Assembly (NCBI RefSeq): GCF_003576645.1
Contig: NC_044920.1
Coordinates: 26,343,497 to 26,407,496, forward strand
Direction of reading: 5' to 3'
Length of the DNA: 64,000 nt
Origin: Ipomoea triloba
Taxonomy: Eukaryota; Streptophyta; Magnoliopsida; Solanales; Convolvulaceae
Below, in pieces: positions 49,688-61,502 of the stretch. The position numbers and the translations under genes are program-made. The stretch's first letter is position 1. Each line of letters begins with the position of its first letter. The notes under the pieces were generated by a model. That model ran no database searches. It had not been told where the DNA came from and worked only from the letters and a program-made list of their open reading frames with translations.

Positions 49688-52426
49688 TCAAACTGAAATT
49701 GCACGAGTTATGGCCAACTTGGCCCACTCAGCAGATTCCTTAATCAAATGGTCCTCCGAGGACAAACATTCATTCAAGAAGTCTTTGCTTGACGCTGACT
49801 GTTGAATCAAAGAACCAGCATTACTGCCCAGTGTATCTGCAAGATCACCAAGGACTCCAATAGCAGTTTTTGTCACCACATCATCCCTGCGAATCACAAC
49901 AATAGTAGAGGATGAATTTTTAAGGAAACATTTTAGAATAAAGCATCAGAATTTATATTTTTTAAAAAAAAAAAAGAAGAAGAAGAAGAAGAAGCAATTT
50001 AGAATTACTTACATATCTTTCTCCATGTAAATACTGTCCAGAAACTGCAGAATGTGAGGTGCATAAGGGATGAGTAGATGGGTCTTTGGAGAATTCTTGA
50101 ATCCCTGCAGGATACCAGAGTATGCCTCCAAGATACCATTTCTAAGAAGATTGGTGTACTCTATCATCTCATCATCGCCACCTGATGTGTGGGCAGACAA
50201 CTCAGCTGCACTCTGTAGCATGGGCATAGCATACATTAAGTACTTCTCAAACTGCTCTCCTATTGCCAGTGCAATGTCTCCAAAGCACGAAAAAATTGGA
50301 GGCTTCACAGATCGGTGGAGTTGGTTGCTTGACAAATCTTTGAGAAGCAGAGTCATTATACCATCACAGAAAGGCAGAATCTTATCCTCCAATGCTCTGC
50401 ATATATCTCCCACAACACCAACTGTGACAGAACAAACTTGATACTCCTCAAAATTCTGAAGACCCATTTCCAGGTATTTGTAAAACTCTGACATGTACTT
50501 AGCAAAATCAGGACCAGCTGCATAAGCAAGGGCTCCAATGGCAAGCATAGCTTCTTCGTGCACAGTAGCACTTCTGCACGCAAAAACCCTGAGAAAGAGA
50601 TTCATGATCTGATCTGCATACTGCATAAATACATATTTTGTTGGGTCTGAAGCTCCTAGTTTTTGAATAATGACTTGTAAGCAACCACAAAGAAGACCCT
50701 GCAGCTCACCCTGCTTCTCCCTTTCATCAGAAGAAAGCTTCTGTGCCTCGAGAGTCTGGTGGAGCTCCATCATGATGACAGGTACTAGTTGCAACACCAT
50801 AGGTGCTGTTTCATCAGTTGAACACCTCACAACTTCATTCAGTGTCTCATATGCAGCAGTCCTTAACCTAGACTCTCCAGCATCTTCACGGTGAGTGACT
50901 GTAAGAAGAGACTGTACAATTTCTTGAAAGAAAGGGGTCAAGGGAGATGATGAGCCCACATCTTCATAGCCCTGTGCGAGAAAATAGAGAGCACCACATG
51001 CTTTCTCAGCAACATTTGGAGAATCTTTCATGCTCTGAAGGAGAACTGTAATAATTTGCTGACAGTTTGCTGGGGTAATAATAGGTGTTTCAACCATTGA
51101 TCCATGAAGAAACTCAAATATTCTACCCAGAGTCCAAGCTGTCGTATCTTTGACATGACTATTGGGATCTTTGGTCAAAGCAGCAAGCATGAAGTTTAGT
51201 GCAACATTGACAATAGGTGTTAACTTATCAGGTGAGGGACCTTCCAAGATGGAACCAAAGGCATATGTGGCACCTTCTCTCTGCCTCCAATCAGGTTTTG
51301 TAATGTTTTCTTCAATGAATGGAATGACAAGTGGGACAATATCATCCCCAACTGTGCGAGCAACCAAACCAAGGCAAGTTCCTCCAGCCATTGCAAGATT
51401 CCAAGCACCTTCATCCTGATCTTGATCTTCCTCTTGCTTAAGAAGTGTCTCTAAAAGCATAGGAACTAGAGCAGGGAGAGCCTGCTTAATGAAATAAAAA
51501 CATGGAACATCAGAGTCACCAGTGAAATCACCCCCATATTCTTCTAAAATATCAATCTCCTCATCACATATTGAGCTCCAGAACTCAATGGCTTGAAGAG
51601 CAACAGGCTCCTCATCCTCCCTTACAGCCTTTGCTGTTATGTTGAAAATATCTTGGATGTATGGAGCTAATTTCTCATAGTATGTTGATGAAATTGACAC
51701 TAAGCATTCAAAAGCAGCTTGTCGAATTTTGACTTCAGGAGAGAGAGTAGCCTCACAAACAACTCTCATAATAAAATCACGCTCCATATCATTGTTAAAA
51801 TTTGCTTGAGCAAAACCCAGAGCATTATACAATGCTCTAGTAGCAACAAGCCGGATATCATTCCCTTCAGTTGCATTCATACCCTGAACTACAGCTGTAA
51901 GTATTTTATTTACTTGGTCCTGGTCCACAACATCAGGAGACACCTCCTCACACAAATACCCTAGAGTTTCCAAAGTAGCTTGCTTGAGATGAGCTGGAAC
52001 CTGGTGAATACTTGTCAATAGTGCACTTATCAGCTCAGGCCATTGCTTGTGTGGCAACTCGATGCCGGCAACCTTTGCAATCACTTGGGAAGCAGTTGAA
52101 CGGGCATCTAGAACAGGAGAAGAAAGGGTTTGTAACAAGCATGCCTTAATCTGGGTCTTCACAGCCACATCTAGTGATAACCATCTTTGCATAAGCTCAT
52201 ACTTCCTATGTTGTTCCTTGGCATCCAAAGCATTTTTAAGTATCAAACCAGCTAATTTACGACTATCAACTGGCTTCTCTTCACTTGCAAGCTCCCCAGA
52301 TAGCGAAAGAAGAAAACCGGGAAGGTTTTGTTCCTGAAATTGCTTCAGTGTTTCTTCTGCATGTTTCCGAACAGTTGAATCAACTGATTGTGCATTGAGA
52401 AGAATTTGGGTGACTTCCATTGCCAT
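49688..52426 (-). CDS. KPNB1: Importin subunit beta-1 (karyopherin beta)
   Basis: The nuclear import receptor that binds importin alpha or cargo directly, docks at nucleoporins and releases cargo on RanGTP binding. Coding exons are 50013-52426 and 49688-49886, giving 870 aa, equal to plant KPNB1. The start MAMEVTQILL was chosen because it matches the family and lies just after an acceptor at 52438; upstream in-frame codons belong to the intron. The protein is a HEAT-repeat superhelix; the N-terminal Ran-binding repeats include CEEVSPDVV, the middle holds the acidic loop segment DEEIDILEEYGGDF and EEDQDQDEGAWNLAMAGG, and the end is EWAKLAITRAISV. Only two coding exons occur, one of 2.4 kb. A 5' UTR intron is inferred, with the first exon near 53400-53550. 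That upstream region is triplicated in the assembly. Confidence 0.96.
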
Positions 52427-53414
52427 AAATATATCTGTCAACAATCAGAAACTCAAAATATTTAGATTCATAAATATAATAAAATATGCACCTACCCTTT
52501 ATAAAGCAAACAAAAACCAAATTATATATACAGCTCCAAGCACATTGTTTTTCCTAAGTGGTGTTCGAACAAAAATAAATAAATGCCTAGCAGTTTCTCA
52601 CATAATAATTTATTTAAAACAAATTACATGCCCAGCATCAATAATTAATATTAGAATTACAAATGAAATCCACATGAAAAATAAAATGCAGTAAAGAAAA
52701 GGATATGTTTTTAGAATTGGATGGATACTATACATGTAGCTAGACAAAACTAAGGATAGAAAGGACAATTTCTTAGTAGCAAAAGAGAACACCCAACAAA
52801 TAACAGAGCTTTTGAAATTCCATAGATCCACATATATGGGAAATCTATCCTTCAAGCTTTTAAAAATAATCGCTATGTGGCAACAAAATCTGAAAAAATA
52901 CTCAGCAATTCAGTGCCCAATCAGTCATTAGATTTTCAATCATTCAATTCAAATGGGAAAACTAGATTAGGAAGCTAGGATAAAAACACATAAATACAAA
53001 AGCCAATCCAATCAACAGAAAATCAAATATAACAAAACTCTACCATCGAGATAACCACTAAGCTCAAGGGAGTTCAACTTCCATAAAAAATAACTCAAGT
53101 ATAATAATAACTGTATAAGAGCTATGCAATCAAGTTAGATTCTGAAACCAAAAACATAAAATACAAAAATATAAACACCAGGTTCTGCATCGCAAGTTCA
53201 AACAAGCATATTGAAATTTGAACGCGGAAATAAACAAATAGATCAGAGTTCAGGTATTCAAAATCAATCATAGCGCGGTACAGAAAATCCATCGATCAAA
53301 AACAAAAGCGCAGATCAAGCGATTAGTATATATACTTTACACATAATCAGCTTTCTAAATGGAGTTTATATATATACATACACAACAATAAATTTGAGTT
53401 GAAGATGGAGAGGG

Positions 53415-55107
53415 AGAGAAAATTACGTGAAGCGGCCCGAGATGATGGCTGGTGAGAGAGCAAGGACTGCACTTTCAGATCGCACACAGTAAAAGCGGCG
53501 CCTGAAACCCTAACAGGGAGATGGGAGAGAGAAAGGGAGAGAGAGAGAGAGAGGAAGAAAGAGAAAGTAAGAGGGAGAGAAGGACGCGGATGTAAAGCTG
53601 GAATTGAATTATGTAAATCTATTGCGTGCAATTATTTTTCTGATAACATTTTTATTGCGAGAATGATCTCCTGCTACCACTGACCACCTTTGTTCTAAAT
53701 CAGGACCGTTAATCTTGTGGGGTGGGCCCCAACGTTGAATGCCTAAACACGCGCAAACTCTTCTTTTGTTTTTTTCCTTTATTTTTTAATTATTTTTTAG
53801 TACACCCTATTATAATGTAGTTGTTGAAACTAAATATTTGTTAAGAATGAATATTTGTTAATGTTAAAATATTTAAAAATATTTTGAATAATATTGATAT
53901 AATATAATTTATTCAATTAGATCATATCAAAATAATTTGAACCTATCAAAATTACACATAGATCCGCCCAAAGCATCTAAATTAAGAATCGATAGCATTG
54001 ATACTACTTGATATGATTCAATTTTCTTTGTTCAACGTATTTGTTCATACATACTTTCTCAACTTACTAAAACACAAAGAGTCAATGTCTCCACTGAAAT
54101 TTGAACTTGTGACTTCTCATTTAGAAGAGCTACAGAGATGTCATTGAACTATAAGCTACTTGACCTTTATATTTTAATCTAAGTTAAATTACTGTCGCAA
54201 TATATTACAATATATGTGTGTGCGCGTGTCAGGTACAACAAAAAAAAAAATCATTTATAATAATATGTTTTTAATACTATAAAACTAATGTAAGTAACTA
54301 TAGTCAAGTAATATCTTAAATTGTTTTTAATAAATATTACGGAGTAGCATATAATATTTACTGTAATTAATTTATTATTATGTTTAAAATTAATAAATAG
54401 TATTAATATTTATATAGTAAGTATGTACCTGGTAAAACTTGAATTTTCGACTATATGGATTGTTGGTTTAACTATCTCAAAGGTTGAGGGATCTTGCCTT
54501 ACAAAGTTATGGAATAAAATCCTTATTTATATAAATAGATGTAAAGTAAATCTAATTCAAGACATATTAGGAGACAAGAGAATGGTATTATGGTACACTA
54601 TGTTTCTTTTATGACAAATGCTAATCCTATTCTACATGTGTTATCCATGTTTGAGACACATTAAGAATGTTCATTGGGGCTCATGTCTTTTGAGCTTGTT
54701 TTACTATTGGATTACGCATCAATTCATTTTCTTTGGTCTACAAATTGTTATTGGTTTCTAGTCTTTTTATCACCTCCTGGTAATTAAAAACAATATAATC
54801 ATTATTTTATCTTCATTTTTATTAGAAAAAAAAAATCTCAATGACCTCTGGTAATAATTGTTATGCTTCTCACAATACCAAATTAAACAATATAATCATT
54901 ATTCTATCTTCCTTTTAAGGCCAAATGGTAGTCATGTACTAGTTTTCTTCACTTAGATGAAGAACTCTCATACATGGGTGCATCCTCCGATGAGGAGTTA
55001 CCCGTGCACGAGATCCAATTGGAGGAAGGATATGAATGGGGTATAGGATAGGAAAAAACTAGTTGTCATGAGGCGCGTTTAGTTTTTTTTTTTTTTTTTG
55101 TTTGGAA
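53415..55107. repeat. Copy 1 of a 1.69-kb duplicated block
   Basis: The block begins AGAGAAAATTACGTGAAGCG in the importin 5' region and ends at the poly(T) tract at about 55084-55100. Copy 2 starts at 55375. They differ only by a few single-base indels near the left end and in homopolymers. The block contains a (GA)n tract at about 53530-53552. Confidence 0.9.
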
Positions 55108-55349
55108 GCAATAAAAATGTTATCAGAAAAATAATTGCACGCAATAGATTTACATAATTCAATTCCAGCTTTACATCCGCGTCCTTCTCTCCCTCTTACT
55201 TTCTCTTTCTTCCTCTCTCTCTCTCTCTCCTTTCTCTCTCCCATCTCCCTGTTAGGGTTTCAGGCGCCGCTTTACTGTGTGCGATCTGAAAGTGCAGTCC
55301 TTGCTCTCTCACCAGCCATCATCTCGGGCCGCTTCACGTAATTTTCTCT
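55108..55349. repeat. Inverted copy of the first 240 bp of the block
   Basis: The reverse complement of 53415-53657 and of 55375-55615. It stops at the N run, creating a long hairpin across the gap. Confidence 0.9.
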
Positions 55350-55374
55350 NNNNNNNNNNNNNNNNNNNNNNNNN
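55350..55374. other. Assembly gap of 25 N
   Basis: Twenty-five ambiguous bases, the length of a placeholder rather than a measured gap. The flanks are inverted copies of each other. Confidence 0.95.
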
Positions 55375-57063
55375 AGAGAAAATTACGTGAAGCGGCCCGA
55401 GATGATGGCTGGTGAGAGAGCAAGGACTGCACTTTCAGATCGCACACAGTAAAGCGGCGCCTGAAACCCTAACAGGGGAGATGGGAGAGAGAAAGGAGAG
55501 AGAGAGAGAGAGGAAGAAAGAGAAAGTAAGAGGAGAGAAGGACGCGGATGTAAAGCTGGAATTGAATATGTAAATCTATTGCGTGCAATTATTTTTCTGA
55601 TAACATTTTTATTGCGAGAATGATCTCCTGCTACCACTGACCACCTTTGTTCTAAATCAGGACCGTTAATCTTGTGGGGTGGGCCCCAACGTTGAATGCC
55701 TAAACACGCGCAAACTCTTCTTTTGTTTTTTTCCTTTATTTTTTAATTATTTTTTAGTACACCCTATTATAATGTAGTTGTTGAAACTAAATATTTGTTA
55801 AGAATGAATATTTGTTAATGTTAAAATATTTAAAAATATTTTGAATAATATTGATATAATATAATTTATTCAATTAGATCATATCAAAATAATTTGAACC
55901 TATCAAAATTACACATAGATCCGCCCAAAGCATCTAAATTAAGAATCGATAGCATTGATACTACTTGATATGATTCAATTTTCTTTGTTCAACGTATTTG
56001 TTCATACATACTTTCTCAACTTACTAAAACACAAAGAGTCAATGTCTCCACTGAAATTTGAACTTGTGACTTCTCATTTAGAAGAGCTACAGAGATGTCA
56101 TTGAACTATAAGCTACTTGACCTTTATATTTTAATCTAAGTTAAATTACTGTCGCAATATATTACAATATATGTGTGTGCGCGTGTCAGGTACAACAAAA
56201 AAAAAAATCATTTATAATAATATGTTTTTAATACTATAAAACTAATGTAAGTAACTATAGTCAAGTAATATCTTAAATTGTTTTTAATAAATATTACGGA
56301 GTAGCATATAATATTTACTGTAATTAATTTATTATTATGTTTAAAATTAATAAATAGTATTAATATTTATATAGTAAGTATGTACCTGGTAAAACTTGAA
56401 TTTTCGACTATATGGATTGTTGGTTTAACTATCTCAAAGGTTGAGGGATCTTGCCTTACAAAGTTATGGAATAAAATCCTTATTTATATAAATAGATGTA
56501 AAGTAAATCTAATTCAAGACATATTAGGAGACAAGAGAATGGTATTATGGTACACTATGTTTCTTTTATGACAAATGCTAATCCTATTCTACATGTGTTA
56601 TCCATGTTTGAGACACATTAAGAATGTTCATTGGGGCTCATGTCTTTTGAGCTTGTTTTACTATTGGATTACGCATCAATTCATTTTCTTTGGTCTACAA
56701 ATTGTTATTGGTTTCTAGTCTTTTTATCACCTCCTGGTAATTAAAAACAATATAATCATTATTTTATCTTCATTTTTATTAGAAAAAAAAAATCTCAATG
56801 ACCTCTGGTAATAATTGTTATGCTTCTCACAATACCAAATTAAACAATATAATCATTATTCTATCTTCCTTTTAAGGCCAAATGGTAGTCATGTACTAGT
56901 TTTCTTCACTTAGATGAAGAACTCTCATACATGGGTGCATCCTCCGATGAGGAGTTACCCGTGCACGAGATCCAATTGGAGGAAGGATATGAATGGGGTA
57001 TAGGATAGGAAAAAACTAGTTGTCATGAGGCGCGTTTAGTTTTTTTTTTTTTTTTTGTTTGGA
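55375..57063. repeat. Copy 2 of the 1.69-kb duplicated block
   Basis: Aligns along its whole length with 53415-55107 (for example the same short frame at 54423-54614 and 56380-56571). After the terminal poly(T) and GTTTGGA the sequence becomes unique (57064 on), while copy 1 runs instead into the inverted segment. Confidence 0.9.
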
Positions 57064-57840
57064 ATTTAGAAACAATGTTATACCTACATTGACAGTATGC
57101 ATGAATTATTTTATACTTTGACTGGCACTAAAAATCTAAATTATACATTTTTATCATTTAACAACACCTAATCTCTTTTTAAAGCGGCTCTCTCATTTTG
57201 AGATTTTAAGAATGCACAACTCTCCGAACGATTAATGATTCCTCATACTCAACCCAATCATGATCCTCTTAGAAAGCAAAGTTCCAAGAAGAATTGCCGA
57301 CCATGTTATGTTCCCAGTACTCATAAAACAATTCATAGTACACTAACTTCCTTTGATTCATACATGTTTTCCTCCTATCTAATTAGGAATCAACAATTTT
57401 CCTAATTGAACTTCACAACTAAATAAAAATCACCATTCAGAATATCACATAACACATGTTGCGTAGATCCAATATGTACCCAAGATTAACTATTGAACAA
57501 TCTTGTTTTATTCACATCTTACAAATTAACAAATTTCAATGAAATGGTAAGTAAACAAATCTAAAGCATACTCCCTCTACAATTTGGTCCTAACAAAATT
57601 AAATTCTAAAAGTAGCATAAACAAGCAAAATTGAAGTTTGTTGAGCGTTTCTTTCTTCAACCCAACAACTAACCCAGCAGCCCCATCCCTCTCCACTGTC
57701 CCTATACAAGCCCTCTGCCTCAACCCTTTCTCCCTATTCTATCAGTAGGGTTTTAGTATACTTGACCTATTAACAAACAACATTTCCTCTTCCTGCCTGG
57801 CCTGCCTGTCTGAACAACTATGGAAGAACAAAGCACAAGA
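57064..57840. other. 3' flank of the EF-hand gene
   Basis: Unique AT-rich sequence; the last 250 bases probably are 3' UTR of the EF-hand gene. No gene was recognised. Confidence 0.45.
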
Positions 57841-60126
57841 TCAAAGCTCATCATGGTATATATCGTCCTCGTCCTTCTCGTTGTCATAGATGGTATCATA
57901 GAACAAGGTATCATGATTCAGCATCTCGTCTAGCGTTAGCCTTGCATCTTTGTTGTCATCGGCCTGGAAGATGTTGTGCGCACGTACATTATAAAGTTGC
58001 AACAGAATACGATCTAAATCATGAATTTAATTTTTCGCTTTAATTGACTTAAATTACCTCCCGGATGAGATAGGTGGTGTAATATCTAGCATATGAGAGC
58101 TCTCCGGGGTTCAAGTAATGAAATATGGGTTTCAGTTCTTCCACTCTCAAAAAACTGGGAAGAAAATATGAGCAAATGATCAGGACATAGATAGAAAGAA
58201 AGACAGACAGACAGGAAATTGAATGATGTGTTTCGTCTCATAATTCTTGTACTTGTCCTTGTCAGCGTCGAGGAATGTGAATATTTCTACAAGTGAGGGC
58301 ACATCTTTGCCACCGGTTTCGAATTCCTTGTAAGTCTTGTAGGTTTGATAAGCTCCTCTCTCAAATTCGCGCAGAGAGAGCCTATGATCTTTGTCAACAT
58401 CCATCTGCCTGTTATGATGATTATTGTATCAGAATTTTGATCCGTTGATGTTACCTACCGGACAATATATATAATAACATTGGAGAAACCAAACTGACCT
58501 TAACTTCTCCGTCAACAACCATCTCCTAATGTTGTCGTTTCTGGTGTCTTCTGGATGCAGAAAACTGCAAAAGGATTTTGATCCAATCCCAATAATTGAT
58601 TAAACAGCATGCATGGCATATTGGCATTTAACATAAGCAAAAAGGTAAAGGGTAAAGATAGTCCGCCCTAGTAGCTCGGTTGGTTCCTATATAGCAAATT
58701 GTAAATAAAAACACAAGATCAAAATTGGGTGGAAATCCTCTCACATAATGGGCCGTTGAATCCACTGTTACAAAAATCGGTCTAGACACCCCTAAACTGT
58801 GACGATTTCCTTCCTAGGCTACCGGCCGCCTGGCATCTAACTTGACTGAGTTAAATCGTCCATTTCAATTGAGAATTGGATTAATCTCGTTGGTCAACCT
58901 TCCTATTTTTTTCATTATATATATATATATATGTGTGTGTGTAATATGACATATATACACCCACACACGTGTACTATTTTTGCACTATTTTTTTAGTTAG
59001 TCGCATAGGCGCCCGCCTAGACCGTCTAGGCTCTCCTCTGTCCGACTAGCTCTTACTATAACCATGGCTGAATCATATTGATTTATCAACTCCACAAATC
59101 CTATCAGGTAGGAGTGTGGGTGGGGGGATTTCACATTTTGTGGGCACAAATGGTAGAGGGTAAAAGAAACCTGTATGAATAACTTAATTGGTTCTTTTTT
59201 GAATACTACTGACTCTATTACAATGCAGTATCTGTTCATAACTACTTTCTTAATAAGAACTTAATTGGTTCTTAAGTAACAATTATGAATAAAGATGCCT
59301 ATACAGCGGATGTGGGAGACACACCAAATATGGTGTTTCAAATATTGGTCTTCCCACTTAATGGATAATTGAACATAATTGAGCTATCATGATTTACTAC
59401 CTCCACAAGTAATGTGGGACTGAGGTGAGAGATTTCAACTTGGCAAAATGGGTAAAGGGAAATGGTGACATTACTCTCTGAATTCGTAGAGGTTGAGAGT
59501 TCCATTCCGATCAACATCAGCGTTCTTGAATTGTATCATCCACCATCCGGCGCCTCCATGCCCAGTCTCATTCCTCTCTGTTCGAACCCGGATCTCGTTA
59601 AACATCATAAGACCAAGAACACGAATTCCTTAAAAACAAAAAAAAACAAAATCACGTACATACCCATATCTTCATCAGTGAATTGCGGAAGGTATTCAGA
59701 GAACGAAACAGACCCATCCCCATCCTTATCGCGCAACAACAATTCTCTCTGCGTCCTATAATTCAACCGGCTAATAGCCTGTTGGGTATTCCAATATTCC
59801 AGTTCCTTAGTATCCACGAATCCATCACGAGGATCTTTATCCAAAATGGGGAACAACACCATCAACCTTAGCCCAGTATCCAACCGGCCTTTATCATTAA
59901 AATAACGGTCATCGTCCTCGGATTTCTCGGGATTCGCGAACCCTTTTCTCCGGGCAACGATGGGGTCGAAAATCAGAGGAGCCGACGGCTGGGTGCCGAG
60001 ACGGCGGCTCAGCCCGCGGGGGCTGTAATCTTTGCGAAATAGTTTATTGTGATCCTGTGAGAGTAAGAGGATGACGAAGGCGGCGGCTACCGTGTAAACC
60101 ACCACCTTCGTCATTTTTCCGGCCAT
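57841..60126 (-). CDS. Reticulocalbin-like six-EF-hand ER calcium-binding protein (HDEL)
   Basis: A CREC-type calcium-binding protein of the secretory pathway. Coding exons are 59664-60126, 59475-59577, 58499-58564, 58253-58408, 58058-58154 and 57841-57963; the frames join to 335 aa. Residues 1-24 form a signal peptide or anchor. EF-hand loops start near D96 (DKDPRDGFVDTKE), D133 (DKDGDGSVSFSE), D175 (DVDRNGTLNLYE), D214 (DVDKDHRLSLRE), D258 (DADKDNFLRVEE) and D297 (DDNKDARLTLDE). Loops 4 and 6 have weaker ligand patterns (His or Ala where Gly is usual). The C-terminus is HDEL, the plant ER retrieval signal, which is only seen once the last exon is joined. Plants have few such proteins; a chaperone or calcium-store role is inferred. 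Confidence 0.92.
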
Positions 60127-61067
60127 TGCCTTGTCACTTTGGGTACTAATTTTTTTTTTTGGGTTACATTTGTTTGTTTAAAACCATGTTAGTGACAGTT
60201 AGCGTTTAACGGTCGGGGTAGAGTCAAGTAACGATAATTAATAAGATCACATATTTGACATATGTGATCGAACATTGTGGATGAAACAGTGGGATTAGGA
60301 GACCTCCTCCCTACAGTCTGAACCAACTTTAGATATTTAAAAACAAACAAAAAAAAAAACCTATATATTTTTTATTTCCATTAAAATTAGTACTCGTATA
60401 TATAAAAAAGCATATAAATTTATAATTAAAAAATTGGAGGGATTTTCTTACATTGTCATAGTCCTATATAAATGCGTGTTTGAATGAGAGGTCTCAGTAT
60501 ATTTTTTCTCCTCCCGAGACAAAAAAAAATACTCCGTACTCCGTAAGCTACATGAATGTAGGTCATATCAATTCAACATATGAAAATAACAAAATTCTCA
60601 AGCTAATAGCATCTTCAATAGTTGGTTTTTACACAAATTTTAAGATACCAAGTAGGAGATAAAAAAAAAAAAAGAAAAATTAGTTTTCAATTTTTTTATT
60701 TTTAAACTAAGGTAACGTGCCCGGTTGAGCGCGGTTGTTGTGTTTCACACGACCAATGACGTTGTTATTGAGCTGTGGTGGGCCCACTTCAAAGACAAAA
60801 ACCAAGTTCTTGCAGGAAACCTTCAATCCTTCTCTCTCTTCCACTTCAGCTAAAATCTCCTCAAAAACTAAGCAAAAACCACTATTGTGGTTGCTCTAAC
60901 GTCGGAAAAGAACAAAAACATCAAGCCAACTCTGAAAAGAACAAAGCCATCGATTCAACATCTGAAAAGAACGAAGGCCTCAAGCCAGTCTGAAAAGAAC
61001 AAAGGTCTCTAAACATAGGTAATTGGGAATTTCATGGGGGATTGAATTGAGAAATCAAGGAATAAGG
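60127..61067. other. Upstream region of the EF-hand gene and spacer
   Basis: The promoter of the EF-hand gene is expected just to the right of 60126. At 60900-61010 the phrase TCTGAAAAGAACAAAGCC recurs about four times with variation. The plus-strand frame at 60775-60993 (basic, Ser/Lys-rich) has no known family; I leave it unannotated. Confidence 0.4.
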
Positions 61068-61400
61068 CCAAGAATAGAGATACAACAAAACATGGATATT
61101 CTATCCTTAGTTCAATTGATGTGCTTGTACAATGTAAGGTGAAGAATAGAGATACAACAAAACATGGATATTCTATCCTTAGTTCAATTGATGTGCTTGT
61201 ACAATGTAAGGCCAAGAATAGAGATCCAACAAAACTGGGATATTTTATCCTTAGTTCAATTAATGTGCTTGTACAATGTAAGGCCAAGAATAGAGATCCA
61301 ACAAAACTGGGATATTTTATCCTTAGTTCAATTAATGTGCTTGTACAATATAAGGCCAAGAACAGATATACAACAAAACTGGGATATTTTATCCTTGCTT
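61068..61400. repeat. 72-bp tandem repeat, about 4.7 copies
   Basis: The phrase AGAATAGAGATACAAC and variants recurs at 61071, 61143, 61215, 61287 and 61359, exactly 72 bp apart. Each unit continues with TTATCCTTAGTTCAATTGAT and GTGCTTGTACAATGTAAGG. The period is divisible by three, so frames are open through the array on both strands, including one of 138 codons on the minus strand. That is an arithmetic effect, and coding is not otherwise supported. Confidence 0.9.
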
Positions 61401-61502
61401 CAATTGATAAATTAGCTTTAAACAATGGAGGAAGACCCTGAGGTGTTACATTAGTCAGCTACCAAAATGTGAAGAACAGCCCAATTGGATTGTCCTGTGA
61501 GG

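Noticed and set aside
54423..56571. Duplicate 63-aa ORFs at 54423 and 56380
   Set aside because: Identical because the whole block is duplicated; the peptide has no recognisable domain and lies in AT-rich spacer DNA.
61009..61441. Overlapping ORFs up to 138 aa on both strands
   Set aside because: Explained by the 72-bp repeat; three frames are open at once, so openness has no weight as coding evidence.
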